From contig CM040744.1 of assembly GCA_022829145.1 (NCBI GenBank), positions 7,909,001 through 7,973,000 on the forward strand: a stretch of DNA of 64,000 nucleotides, read 5' to 3'. Origin of the DNA: Albula goreensis (Eukaryota; Chordata; Actinopteri; Albuliformes; Albulidae). Position 1 is the stretch's first letter; every line of letters begins with the position of its first letter. Positions 13,274-25,065 of the stretch are shown piece by piece. Under the pieces are notes generated by a model. That model was not told where the DNA came from. It made no database searches and worked only from the letters and a program-made list of their open reading frames with translations. A program made the translations under genes and the position numbers.

Positions 13274-14130
13274 ATATTGCATGATTAAAATGGCCCTTCA
13301 GTTGAGCAGTGTGTTCAGTTCTCTGAGGCTCAGCTGTATTTCAGATAGCAGCTCTCCATTATTAATTTCATTGAACTCAATTATTGACTGCCCTTTTCTT
13401 TGTAGTTCAAGTTTCATGTCCTTATTTGTAATGATTTTTTAAAAACTTATTTCCAACACATTGGTTTTTATCATAATTTCCCATCAGTGATACACAGCCT
13501 GCCTGTGAAACATTATGCCACAGAAATGCAGAAGGGTAAGGTGTAGATAACACAGGTGTGTTGGGAGCAGTACAGATACAGCACAGAGAGGAGCGGGGGG
13601 CAGAAGAGAGGGGACAAAACAATGAACATAAGAAGAGGGTATTTAGGTGAGACAGTGCAGGTGTATGGCATATGTATGGCTGTGGAATAAACTTGTGACG
13701 GGGACTTGTGAAGAAAGGATGTGATCATCCTGTCGTGACTAGCCATTGCATGGCATTTAAGAAAACGACTGAAGTATTTCCCCCGCTGAACAAATTCTTT
13801 ATCCTCACAATTCTTTCATGTAATCCTTCTCTGAGCTTTGGACCTCAATCACATCCCATAGTAAGTTCTCCACCAGCTCTCTGCCAGGTCTCCTGCATAG
13901 TATCTCCATCACTCCATCTTTTAGTCGTTTCACCTTTAGCATGCAGTTCCTTTTTCCCTGTTTGGCTGTTCTTGCGATGGAAAATGGCTCCAGATACTTT
14001 GATCCCTCCTACAGCTTTTCATGTATTTTCACACCGCTGTTATATGGTGAGGGGTGATTTTTCTTTATTTTTCTCCTTTCGATCTGCAGTGCTCCTTCTG
14101 ACTCTACTCATACCTAGCCAAGATTTACTC
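13274..14130. other. Spacer preceding a retroelement scrap
   Basis: A long open frame starts near 13708 and runs into the following LINE remnant, but the recognisable LINE peptide is in a different frame. I therefore treat the long frame as fortuitous. Nothing else was recognised. Confidence 0.45.
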
Positions 14131-14525
14131 CTGGAAGACTGCCCACTCTCATGCTCAGCCTCTCGGAGCCTGACCTGTTATGTTTCCCGATACCGTCCTC
14201 GCCAATCAGGGACCTCGCCGTCTCCTTGGATACCTCTACGGCGATCCCGTCCCAGACCATCAAGAGCACCTGCTGATTCTCCTTGTTGCCCAGTCCTCCT
14301 AAGAATCTTATCGCTCCCTCCAACCGGCTTCTGGTGCAGCCCCTAGCGAACTCCCATTTGGATTATTACAATGTTCTCCTGGCTGGCTTCCCTCGCTAAT
14401 GCCGCAAAATCCCTCCAAAACATCGAGAACGCTGCTGCTCAAGCTGTCTCCTCTACCTCTCCTGCCTCTCCTCTTCTCACCTCCCATCGCTGGCTCTGGT
14501 TACAGCCAGTATCCATTTCAAACTC
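14131..14525 (+). mobile_element. Degenerate L2/CR1-type LINE, 3' part of the reverse transcriptase ORF
   Basis: In the frame starting at 14205 the translation reads IRDLAVSLDTS, then a stop, then RLLVQPLANSHLDYYNVLLAG. This closely follows the region after the reverse-transcriptase domain in L2/CR1-like elements, usually like 'VRDLGV.LDSS' and 'LLVQALV.SRLDYCN.LLAGLP'. After a +1 frame change near 14370 it continues with LQNIENAAAQAVSS, matching the family's 'LQ.IQNAAARLV' motif, and a Trp-rich stretch comparable to 'LHWLPV'. Internal stops and the frameshift show a dead copy. No 5' part or defined 3' end is visible. The exact clade is uncertain. Confidence 0.65.
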
Positions 14526-14534
14526 TCTTCACGT

Positions 14535-14780
14535 GGGGGCTCTTTGGTGGTGCATCCAGCTAAAGCGCTTGATGCAGTGACATGTTGCACAGTAACCTGA
14601 ATCCCTGTTGTTGAATCCCACCGTGCCAACTGTGGCCTGGGGTCCTGTGGAATAACACATAATAATCAACAAGCTAGTTCTGACCGCCCTCCACATTGAG
14701 CCAAGGCACTCTTCTCCCAGGGAAATATGTCTTCCATAAGAGAGGCACATGGAGGGATCACTTTCCCTCTCAAGTTATGT
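14535..14780 (+). mobile_element. Possible tRNA-derived SINE fragment
   Basis: Directly after the LINE scrap comes an A-box-like segment (GGTGCATCCAGCTAAAGCG) and, about 60 bases on, a B-box-like TTGTTGAATCCCACC. This is tRNA-promoter spacing expected of a SINE head. The body to about 14780 is not otherwise recognised. It could instead be unrelated unique DNA. Confidence 0.35.
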
Positions 14781-14999
14781 GAATACTCATCTGTAAGTGA
14801 ATCTGCCACTGTATATACACAAAAACAATAAGAAAGGTTAGCAAATAAATATTTTGCATTTTAACTACTGGATCTAGGGTAAAAATATTAAAATATTTGA
14901 ATTTGAATGTCAACACATCTCATTAGTCCCAGTTTAGAAAGCACACATGCCGTGTTTTGATTCCATTATTTTTACTTTGGGTAAAAAACGGGATCAGAT

Positions 15000-15440
15000 A
15001 AAGCTTTCAGTTTGGTCTCTGGGGTGCAAGTGGTTAAAAAAGCACAGACAGCAGGGATACTGTTTGAGTCTTGTCTACCAGTGCTGTAATGATGAATCTG
15101 ACCTCTCTCACAGCATTTAAAAGCGATTCATGCCGTAGAGAAGAAGATGCCGAAGCGCTGGCATTCACTTAACTCGTAAATCTGTAAATCTGCACTTTAT
15201 AAAAATATGATTGAAGATAATATAAGGAAAGGTCATCGCTGTAGTTCCAGCAGGACTGAGCGTTGCCAGTGACAGACCAGCTCCACAGATGAATTTACCC
15301 ACTGCTCACTTGGAGTGGATGGCTTTTTGGCCGTCTGTGACTCACCGAGAAATGAGCACTTTGTTCCAGACATTTGATTGAATCAATTTTTGAACAGGAT
15401 TTGCATCAACTGCTCATTTCAGACAAAACAAAAACTCAAC
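15000..15440. promoter_or_regulatory. Candidate conserved regulatory element
   Basis: Balanced composition with words such as TGATTGAATCAATTTTTG (15376-15393, near-palindromic), CATTTAAAAGCG and GCATCAACTGCTCATTTC. No repeat-family or coding signature. Called from composition and word content only. Confidence 0.35.
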
Positions 15441-15744
15441 AAGTTGGTATGGTACCTATTAAAATGAGTAGGAAAGGCATATAAATGAATCATTGAATTG
15501 GGTATTCTAATGTATTAATCAAATGGCAGGCCTTGGGGGCGTGTTTTTAATTTAGTGGTGATTTATTTTTGGTTCCTGGTCTCTGAGCAACAAAAATCAG
15601 GAGAGGTAGATTCTTATATACCATAATAACACTGCAACATGGTGTGAAAACATGTCTGTAAGATGTAATGCTTATGTTTGCCAGTGTGGGTAGAGGGAGA
15701 GGTGGTGTTTAACATAGCCAAATTTAAGTGATGACTTTCACACT

Positions 15745-15768
15745 TAACATTACATTACATTACATTAA
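15745..15768. repeat. (ACATT)n short simple repeat
   Basis: Four to five ACATT units. In fish such runs often mark the 3' end of tRNA-derived SINEs in reverse orientation, but the adjoining 15770-15800 sequence matches such a tail only weakly. I therefore call just the simple repeat. Confidence 0.6.
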
Positions 15769-16175
15769 TGGAGAGAAACCTTTCTGCATGTACAATCTAA
15801 AAATATACAGGTAAATATCATAAAGGCCATAAATGGTGATCACAGCAAGTAGAAATTAAATATCATTTTGTAGAACTGTAGAACTGTAATGGTGGAATAA
15901 CTGCAGAAAGCGCTATTCTTTTCCTTATTATAATAGTCAAATTTGTAAGAAGAATACATTGTTTGTGACTTGAATGATGACATTGTTCATTGCCCATTAC
16001 ATAAGTATGCTTCTCTTGTTTGCAAATATAAATATTGCAATGATGTTTATGGAAATACTGTTTGTATGTGGTTTAATTACGTGACAGAGCAGGCAATGTT
16101 TTGTAATGGTGTTCAATAGTCTACTACTAAATGTGTTTGTTCACTGATTGAGTTTGAATTTCTTTATTCAGTCAT

Positions 16176-16293
16176 TTGACTGCGCAAGATGTTTTCATAA
16201 ATTACACATATGGTTAATAAGGTTCAGTACCTATGATGGATGCGAACGGGGCAATGGCTAAAATGAAGTTCAGGAGATTGACTGCGCAAGATG
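16176..16293 (+). repeat. Spaced 16-bp direct repeat
   Basis: TTGACTGCGCAAGATG occurs at 16176-16191 and again at 16278-16293, a perfect match with 102-bp spacing. Loose similarity continues after each copy (ACACATAT / GCACATATAATGG). The word contains a palindromic TGCGCA core. It may be a duplicated binding module or a small old duplication. Confidence 0.7.
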
Positions 16294-16999
16294 AAACGTT
16301 AAGCTGCACATATAATGGAATTAGGATGCAGATCAATTTAATGGTGTTTCCAGTTCAGTAAAGTCAGTGTAGGACTAATTTGGGGATTCTCTCAATTCGT
16401 CAGAGCCAGAGGGTTCACTTACCAAGACTTAATTATCCTGGTAAATGTTTCGTTGCTGTGAGCTCACAGGTCCATATTAAGAAAAACCTTCTCCCACCTC
16501 TTGATCAAGTGGAAGGAAGCCAAAGATAGTAACTTATCACCGCACATTGCTCTATACTGATAAAACATCAGGACATTACACAGAATGTTTTTTAAAGTAA
16601 AGGTTAATGAGTTAAAAGTAGTCTCACTGTTACAGAGAATGCAAAACAATTTTTTTTTCAGTTTCTATGGATACACATTACATCTCTGAAATATGCTGCC
16701 TGTAAAAATGTTGTCTTGGTTTGTAGTTTAAATATTAAATATAAACCATTAAATATCATGCATTCCCAACATTTTTAAATATCCAATATTTTTCTGTGTT
16801 CTCATCTAATATTGACATTAAATTATAGAAATTAAACTCACTTTGCTCTGCTGTCAGTGGACATTTGAGAACGCAGTCACAGTTGAATTAAAAACAGCAT
16901 TTCACTTGGTTTTTAAACATTCATTTTATCCCCTTCAGTTTTCAAGATTCAAATTTATAATAACTAATGTGCAATCATATTCATGGACCTGTCTCATCA

Positions 17000-17280
17000 T
17001 TATAAAACCCAGCATCGATTGGGAAAAGCACAGACAGGCGAATAATATGGTCTCTGTCTAAGTGCATGTTGTCAGCCATCGCTTCTCTTTCACTCCGCAG
17101 TCAGGTGAGAAGTATGCAGTAATTGCATCTTATGAATACTCTGAACATGCATCGAGTGCACGCAATTTGCAGCCGTTCTTGTATGATGGGGTGAGGAGAA
17201 CCCTGGTGGCTGAAACTCTCCATCCAGTCAAAAAAGTGCCCTGATTCTGGGCTGTAGGTCACAGCAAGCATTGGTCATAA
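17000..17280. promoter_or_regulatory. Candidate conserved regulatory element or short exon
   Basis: Balanced composition with an octamer-like region (GCAGTAATTGCATC near 17117). A 60-codon plus-strand frame (17062-17244) has a pyrimidine-rich acceptor-like sequence ending CCGCAG at about 17100, but no family motif. I favour a non-coding element. Confidence 0.25.
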
Positions 17281-17478
17281 TTCAAGGTATGCCATGGGGT
17301 GTATGTGGAAATACAAATATACTCTTTTATAACACATATATACACATTTATAATGAAATAAGAGTACTTCATGTCAATGAGCGCTTTAGTTGTCTTTTTC
17401 TTTCTTGTAATTCTATTTGTAGCTTGAAGAGAGTGGGTAGAAAGGTAAAACATTACCAAATGAAAAGTGAGACACACA

Positions 17479-17935
17479 CTTCATAAAGCATGCAAATTAC
17501 TTTCAATAAGCATCACATAACAGCTTCAGCATGTATTAACAATGAACCTTCATATTGTATTCATAAGCATTACATAACAAAGTGAAAGAACATTGTGCAT
17601 GCTTCATATCGTGTTATTGTCACCAGTGGTTGTGTTTTTGTGGGTCTTATGAATCATACATGAATGATTTATGTAGCAGTGATGAACAAATTTCTATTGC
17701 ATAACCATCTAATAGCATGCTATTTAGCATGCATGAGAACGCATTAAAATGTTATTTGTATTTGTGACGTAAATGCTTATGAATACAGTATGAAGGGTTA
17801 TTGTTAATACATGCTGAAGCTGTTATGTACTGCTTATGAAATCATCACGCTTTATGAAGTTTATGCACTGCCTATGAATGTGTTATAACAGCATTATGAA
17901 TGCCTTATGAAGGTGCATTCTTAATAAAAATTTTA
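17479..17935. mobile_element. MITE-like element with long inverted repeats
   Basis: Arms of about 100 bp at 17479-17580 and 17761-17860 are inverted copies at roughly 85% identity by eye. Both carry ATGCTTATGAATACA and GTTAATACATGCTGAAGC in opposite orientations. The loop is about 180 bp and includes further TTATGAA words. Downstream 17861-17925 continues with the same vocabulary (TTATGAATGCCTTATGAAGG). Such TTATGAA-rich palindromic repeats are common non-autonomous elements in fish. Target-site duplications and the outer left end were not identified, so the limits are approximate. Confidence 0.7.
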
Positions 17936-18280
17936 AAAAATGAATGGATTCCAAAGCGCAGTAACATGACATGACATTGAAAATCTTTACCATTTACTCT
18001 CATATGCCTAGTGGAAATATATATATATATAATTAAAATAATAATTACAGTTTAGCACTACCACGTATGTTTTGAGATTTACACCCCACATAAATATGTT
18101 GCTCTGTTAACAGGTGTAGTAAATCAGGTGCATTAATCCTTAATCAGAAGTGTGGATACAGTCACTAATAAGCCAAAGTGATGGTCACATTTAGATTTAG
18201 CTAAAAACAAGTTGTCAAACACTTCTTAATATTGGCTAAACTGTGAATCTGCTCTCAGGTTATCTAAAATCATTTGAAGT
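17936..18280. other. AT-rich spacer
   Basis: Includes a short TA run at 18019-18032. Nothing else was recognised. Confidence 0.4.
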
Positions 18281-18745
18281 CAGTTTTTCAAGTGGAAAAT
18301 AGCTTACATGCATTTTTCGTCACATGTGTCGGAATCCACATCGGTTGTCCCTTGCGCTCCACAACTTGGAATATTATGGGCTTAAGTGGCCAAATGAAAC
18401 GTCATTAATCAGACCGGATCCACCTCAACAGAGCAAAGGGGGACAGGCTGGGGTGGGGGCGGGGGCGGGGGTGGGGAGAGGGCCAATTTATGTGCCGCTG
18501 CCTGCAGCAGGATGGGTAAGTACTTAATTCAGATAGCTGGAAACACATCATTTGCATGCACCATTTGCCAGACTCCCATTTAACATCTATTAATTAGATC
18601 AGTGCTGTTGAAGAGCAGGAAGGTGTCAAGCAGCGTAAATAGAGCCCTGCGCCACAATGTGATCACCCCTCCAGGGCTGATTGTCAAAATTGTTTTGTGG
18701 ATTATAACATTAGTAAGGGGGCTGAAGGGGCTTCTTTGGCTTCAC
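18281..18745. promoter_or_regulatory. Candidate conserved regulatory element with G-quadruplex motif
   Basis: The cluster includes GTCATTAATCAGACC (about 18401), CATTTGCATGCACC (about 18552) and CTATTAATTAGATC (about 18587). Between them, 18449-18478 is a run of five G-tracts of four or five Gs separated by single bases, a strong G-quadruplex motif on the plus strand. A donor-like GGGTAAGTA at 18515 sits at the end of a 67-codon frame that I cannot assign. Confidence 0.35.
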
Positions 18746-18750
18746 ATGGC

Positions 18751-18756
18751 TCTGTC

Positions 18757-18788
<32 letters not shown>

Positions 18789-18829
18789 ACACACAGTCTA
18801 TTTCTCTCTCCTCTCTGACTCTCTTTCAG
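18751..18829. repeat. (CT)n microsatellite with pyrimidine tract
   Basis: CT units at 18751-18788 with one CG interruption, then a short CA run, then more CT ending in TTTCAG at 18829. The tract resembles a splice-acceptor pyrimidine run but most likely just reflects the simple repeat. Confidence 0.8.
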
Positions 18830-19500
18830 GTGTGCAGATATCAGGTCTGTGTCTGAGTGACACCGTGACACTGGGGTTTGCTGCCTCACACAATCTGTTT
18901 ATCAATCCCATGGATCCTTCCAAAGGCACGGAAAACCACCAACTTTATTAGTGACGTTCATCTTTTGTTTTCATAGCCTGGGCAGCGCTGTTCTAAAAGC
19001 AGAAAGCTCCCCATTAAGTTCATGTAAATGGTTATGACCACAAATCTACTTGGGGTTGGCAGGTAAAGCTCTCACTTATGGGGGAAGATCGAGATGGGGG
19101 TGGGGGTGGTGGTGGGGGTATGGGGTACAATTTCATGGGTGAACGGATGGGGGGAAACCAATTCCAGAATTAATGTAAAAACTGTGGGGGGAATTTTAAT
19201 GCAACCATATAGTTAATTCACTTCCGTCCACCAAATTAACTGCCATGTTATACATCTAAAAAAGTAGCGAGCATTGCATTACTCAGGTTCTGAATTACAA
19301 TCGCATATTCTGCCTCACTCCCACTCGGCCAATCATATTCCCTTAGTTAATTCATATGGATCGATATCCATTACTGCATTTTCAAAGCAGATTGTTTATA
19401 GTGAATGGAGGACGGGACTACATGATGAGGCAGAAATGAGGAAAACATTTTATGATGGCCTGTGCTCATAGAAATGAGGGTTATTAGGATAATTGTTTCG
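18830..19500. promoter_or_regulatory. Candidate conserved regulatory element
   Basis: A long region of even composition. A GGGGGTGGGGGTGGTGGTGGGGG tract spans about 19094-19118 (G-quadruplex-capable). The part at 19190-19480 is packed with TAATT/ATTAAC words (AGTTAATTCAC, AAATTAACTGCC, CCTTAGTTAATTCATATGG). The open frame at 19274-19471 has no family motif. One of the more convincing enhancer-like blocks here, but conservation is untested. Confidence 0.4.
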
Positions 19501-22355
19501 TTTTGTATTATTGAGATTGATTGTTTTGCTGAAAGGACATGTTTTGTGAGAAAAGGAATCGGACACCTTCCAAAGATGTAATTGCTAGAGATTTTTTTAT
19601 ATTACCGGAATTAATTCTGCAGTAAAAGAGCTTTCATGCATTTTCACCTTATGTTTTCATCACAGAAATACTGTATGGCATCAGGTAGACATCTTGACTC
19701 AGCTCCAATACAGCAGAGTGTTTCTCTTTTTAGGAGAAACAGTACCAATATTGTCCTAGGTATAATTCTGGAGCAATAAAATATTTAGGACTTCAAGCAG
19801 CACATGAAATATTAACATGAATGTTCAAATAATCACAATATAAATGACTGGAAAATAATACATGTATTGATGAATGTGAAGTGTCTTTTTCTTTGATTTT
19901 TCATAACAGCACATTTTTCTTTGCATGGTATCTTTCTCAGTGCTCTTTTATCATAATTCTCTGAACTCTGAAGTCGGCTATGGAAAATTTTGCAAAGTAT
20001 CTGCAAGGCACTTTAAAACTATAGTGGTGGCAAAACATGCTTTATTCACATGCAAAGTTGTTCAAGGTTTTCAGATGCTTAAGGTCAATCAGTCAATGTT
20101 TCATGGATATTCGATTTTATGGTAATCTGAAGGATGACATTAGATGTTGCCTAATTTTAATAAAGCATAGCTGATTTTTTAACTGATAACCTGGTTTTAT
20201 GCAAGGTTGTTTTTGCCATAAAGTGTCTCGCTGCAAACCTTGTGATGCAGGGTGCAGTGCTGTGACAACCATGAAGTCAGAACCATGGACAGTTCCTTCC
20301 TGGGACTGCACCATCAGCCCCAAGAGTCTCCTACTAGAACACCCACAGAGTGTGATGCATCCTGAGATGACAGAAGTGTGGTTTTCCTGGTCTACTGTGG
20401 GCTGGTAGCACTTAAGCATCATGTGTTAGATAGGAGCAGTTGGGGAAAAATTTCAGCTCAATAAATTTGACATTTAGATTACCCTATATCATTTATGGTG
20501 TGTCTATTTATTCACAGTTTCTTCCTTTTCCATTAAAATGAATTTGTTACAAATATTGTATTTACACTTCATTATTCATAGCTTATTTTATAACCTGACC
20601 ACACCATAACCAAGAACGTCTGAAAGCAGTATACCATGTGATTACTGAAAACTAGCCATATTGTGGTTGTTTTAACATGTTTCATATTAAAAGAGTGAAC
20701 TAAATGCAGAGTCCTGTCTTTAAATCATAACGCATTAAAGTATAGTAATCACATAACAACCATTCTTTTTGTATTTATACTGAAATTCTTTAGCAGAAAA
20801 AGCGAGATTGAATAATAACCATTGTTGATGAAAATTTCCCACATGTTAACAGCCCAGCACTGTTCCTTTTCTCTCATTTAAATGGGTGTAGTGGTGCTTG
20901 GGATTCACTGTACAAGTCCTGCAGTGCAGTGGGTCTCATCAGTAAAGAAAAGAGGCACGATATTCACCCTGGACAACACTCACAGCTAAGGGGAGGAGCC
21001 AGGTAATTATTCCATGACAGAGTATCCTGCAGTTCCCGATTGCTGAACACATTGTGATGTTGCTTCGCAAATAATACTGCGGAGATGCACCGCTGTGCCA
21101 AAATAAAATGATACCACTCATTCTATTGTACACAAGCATGTGCCACTTCAGTTCTCTGTGAGTGGCTTTTCATTAATTGTCCCACAGTCACCATCTTGAA
21201 AGTCTGCCAAAACTTCAAAAATGGAAAATTAAATCATAATCCTTGATGGTTATGTGGTTACATTTTTTAAAACAAAATAATAATCAGTCAGTCAAACAGA
21301 AACAAAAGAACATCTGCAGTTTCTCATGAATATCAAAATTCTGGGGTATTTATTGTCATATAAAATAAAATATTTAGTGAAATGGATACAGCTTTCAATT
21401 TCAAGAACCAAAAAATCTTGCCTCTCTCCTTTGAATATTAAAATTGATGTACAATGGTGGAATTATAGCAGTGATTACAAAGTTATACTGGCTTTTTGCT
21501 TATTTGATATTTGTGAGATGCATAGAGGACCAGGCTTTGTCTCAGTATTGTATTCCTGCAGATGTTATGTAACAGGATGTAATAGGAAAGGATGTGACGG
21601 AAACACTGTAAGGCCAGCTGGCAGGATTTGTACATTTCCAAACAATTTTTAAAAACCTGTTGAGTCGATCTTCCTGGGTGAAATGGTTTCATTCTGCATT
21701 GGTGGAGTCCATTATTACTATAACATTATTTAATTAACATTAATCGCTGTGCAATATTGCAAATATTGTGCAGGATGTTTTGTTAGGAACTGTATCATAA
21801 TTCTATTTGTGCAAGAGTCTGAACGCTCTTGCAAGCCACTGCAGATACATTTCACCACAGAACTGGAATGTTATTACTAATCTATAAACCATTGTTACAT
21901 GATTTGTGGGTCTTACATATATACTTGTGATGAATGAAAAATGGCTTGAACACTCTCTGAGACAGGTTTTAAGAGTAAACAAAAATTTTGAATCTTGTCT
22001 ATCGTGTAAAAATCACACATACAAGTGCTGCTTTTTTTAAAAAAAAAAATGTATACCTGCATTATAATCAAGAAAAATCAATATTTTCTCCTTATTTTCA
22101 TTAAGTTGCCATAGCTATTGCCAATATTTTCCATCACTGGACACAACTATATCAAATATAACATCACGTATATAAACAGACCTTCAGGTATTTAATGTGT
22201 GCTCATGAAAGAAGGTAAGGAGGGAATGTATGTATGAACTGTGTGTATGTTATATATGAACTACCTTTTTATCCATCACTCAGATACAAGGACAGTTAGA
22301 TTGAGTCCCCTTTAGTTATTTTCTCTATTCTCCTTTTTTTCGGCATTCATCCACT
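19501..22355. other. AT-rich spacer
   Basis: No gene or mobile-element family was recognised. About 20190-20420 has even composition with overlapping open frames on both strands (69 and 101 codons) and no family motif. A T/A homopolymer junction lies near 22032-22049. Confidence 0.4.
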
Positions 22356-22990
22356 TGAGTACATGCCTCGTGATATGGTTTCACCAGTTTTCATCTTCCC
22401 TGAAGCTGACAACAGGGCATGCTAACAAACATCCTTCAGAAAAAAAGATCATCCTTGGACATGTATTTTTAGCTTTTTGTCATTTTCAAAGTACTCATTT
22501 AATTGACCTGGGGGTTGCATTTTCACACTGACATCCCTGTGTCTTGTTGGTCTGGTAATTGATTTTCAAGGGGTTGTCTGTCTAACTGGGTCAGCAGTGT
22601 GCTGCTAATTTATATTAGGGTACGATAAGGAATGTGTGATTTATTTACGTGGACCTTTCCCATGAAGACCTCCAGCTTGACAGATCTAAAAAAACATAGG
22701 CTGAAAGGAATTGTGGGATGTAGAGGGTTGGCTGAGAGGATCTAAAACAGAAAGCAGTACCGGTTTCATATTCCACCAATGAGAGGTAGAGATGGCCACC
22801 TGAGACTGGTTAACAAAGAATATGGTGTTTATCACAACACCAAGGTCACCTCTGTGAAAGGCACTATGCTGGTCTTCAAATATTCAAATGGTTTGTGAGA
22901 TTCCTCGGCGTCTGCAGTTAAATAGCAGAGCTTTCCACATTTCAATTCATGCTGCTAGTTTCATAATTCATGACTCTTTTTTTAGATAAA
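22356..22990. promoter_or_regulatory. Candidate conserved regulatory element, extended
   Basis: More than 600 bp of even composition with no repeat signature and many plausible transcription-factor words: TCATTTAATTGACC, GGTAATTGATTTTC, GCTGCTAATTTATATT, CACCAAGGTCACC (nuclear-receptor-like) and CATAATTCATGAC. Open frames are short. By eye this is among the strongest enhancer-like blocks in the window. Confidence 0.4.
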
Positions 22991-23400
22991 GACTCCACAG
23001 AATATTCCGATTGGGATGTTTATGACTGACACTTGTTGTCCCAGAAGAGCATCAGACCACAATGAGGCCATCTTCCCGTTATATCCACAGGTACTCCACT
23101 GCACCCCCATCTGCACTCCATATGCAAAAACCGGAGGTAATCTGACAGCCAAGCTAATCAGAGTTTGATTGTTCAGCCACTCCTGTGGAGGTGGTTTTTT
23201 TACAAGAGAATTCTGCAGTAATTCTGTTGTCTTGGCAGGAAGGAGTGTGCGCTCGTGAGATATGTGGCGAGTTACAATTACTACATTCCAATAAATCCAT
23301 CAAAGAGAAGGGGCACATGACTGGCAAGCACACCCTCCTGTCATTCTGTTGGCCCTTTTTCATTCATTTTTTCAATCCCAACATATTATTACTATGACTC
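22991..23400. promoter_or_regulatory. Candidate conserved regulatory element
   Basis: Continues the previous block after a short T-run. Contains AAGCTAATCAGAG, GCAGTAATTCTG and GAGTTACAATTAC words and an ACATTCCA (TEAD-like) word near 23283. The frames at 23154-23397 overlap on opposite strands and match nothing known. Confidence 0.35.
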
Positions 23401-24870
23401 AAAAAGGTCCTTTTTTTCTTTATCAGAAAAAAGGCAATTCTTCCCATGAAGTTTTCTGATTTGTATTACTACTTTGTCAGGCTGATGATATTAATGTTGA
23501 TGTTGATGTTAATTTGCCTGCAGTCATGACTGAAATACTCACACATGTTTTTACACTACGTAAAAGACACTATCATCCTATCATTCAACCTCCTTGTCAT
23601 AATGGTAATGTAAAAATACCTAAAATGTTAAAGACCTTACTTGTTTCACATGTGTATTTAACAACACATATACCTCTTGTCTGATGTTACCCTTTATTCA
23701 CTAGTAGCAAATTGATTATAATGAAACTACACAGTTATTAGATGTGTGTTAAGAATTATTTGCACATGATTGTTCCAGTTTGACACTAGAAATTGATTCT
23801 ATTCACATAGGATTTCGGTAGAGGTATAATCATTGCAGGTTATGTAGTAACACAGCTGTATAGCAATAAATATGACTTTCATTTTACTTAACATTTTAAA
23901 CTGTGCTACAATGGGAAAGCTACTTATCAGTTACCTGTGAAATCATTATATTGAGCCTGCTAACAAGCAACATTATAAGGTACAAGCAAACTGTTGGCTG
24001 CCTGGTGATGGAGAGTAGCCAGGAAGCTTGTGCCCAAAACATTCCACATGTTGATTGCCATTTTATACAATAAAAAGTGATTATAGTCATTATGTGATTT
24101 TATCATGGGCTATGAAGAATTCCGGCCTATTCTAGTGCAAGATAACTAATGCCTTGGGAAATTGTTAAATAACAGGGAATACAAATTTGATATCCAATAC
24201 AATTTCAGACTCATATCCCATCTCTGCAGGGATTTTTCTTCTTAGTTGAGTCCTTTATCACTGTACAACTCATAGCAAAAACACATGAAATGTGGGGTAG
24301 TCCCAATGATTGAGATAGTGTTATGGAAGTTAGGATGGCAAACATAAGAATGAGCGACATCCTCGGCTTTTTATTGCTAAAGCATGGATATGCAGTTTGG
24401 TCCGATGAAAGTATGTCAACTTCAAGACAGAGTATCCTCTCTGGTGGCAGTAAGAAAACCTCACACAAATCCTGGATTGTTTTTAGACCATAAAGAATAT
24501 GGTCATTTTACTCAGCTGTAACTGTAACACAAGTTGATGTGCTAGTTCCCGTACGATGCAGTTGTCATTTCTCCTTACTAAAATCTCAGCTGAAAATAGC
24601 AAGTCCACTTACACCCACATGGGCAGACTGGTCTTTTTGGCTGGTCTGGAAAATTGTTGGCATATTGCTATTTTGATTCAGCCCAAAGCAGATACGTTGC
24701 CTCCAAAATCATATCTAACATCAAGTCTGAGTTGTTTTTTTGTGATTTTCATGGTGATAGTGACACAAGCCTTTTTAGGTGCCACACATCCTCTCTTATT
24801 CATTTTACACAAACATAAAAATTCAGGAATAACTGAACACTATATTCTAGCATCTTGACAGGTTTTTCAT
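23401..24870. other. AT-rich spacer
   Basis: A small GATGTT/GATATT tandem stretch lies at about 23482-23513. No gene or RNA is supported. Confidence 0.45.
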
Positions 24871-25065
24871 CTGTCCTGCCGGGGGAACCCTTGCAGGTTC
24901 ATCTTAGTTACAGATATCTTTAAGGGGTTCTTTATATAACCCTCAGAATAAGGTTCTCCAGAAAACCTGTGGGTGAAATCCATATCAAAGATCCTTTAAG
25001 GGTTCCCCCTTGGGACAAGCGAAGAACCCCCTTGAAACCTTTTTTTCTAAGAGCGTAATGTCTGC
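24871..25065. mobile_element. MITE-like inverted repeat with GGTTCTT / AAGAACC vocabulary
   Basis: The left part carries GGGGGAACCCTTGCAGGTTC (24880-24899) and the right part contains its approximate inverse, TTTAAGGGTTCCCCCTTGGG (24996-25015), then GAAGAACCCCCTTGAAACC. The middle holds GGGGTTCTTTATATAACC. This is the vocabulary of an abundant short palindromic repeat of fish genomes. Ends and target duplication are not clear. Confidence 0.5.

Larger units (their letters stand above)
15441..16999. other. AT-rich spacer
   Basis: No gene or RNA is supported. Contains the TTACA simple repeat and the spaced 16-bp direct repeat listed separately. Confidence 0.45.

Noticed and set aside
13708-14346. 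Longest open frame in the window (212 codons, plus strand)
   Set aside because: It crosses from unique spacer into the LINE scrap, whose recognisable peptide lies in another frame. No family motif is present in the long frame itself.
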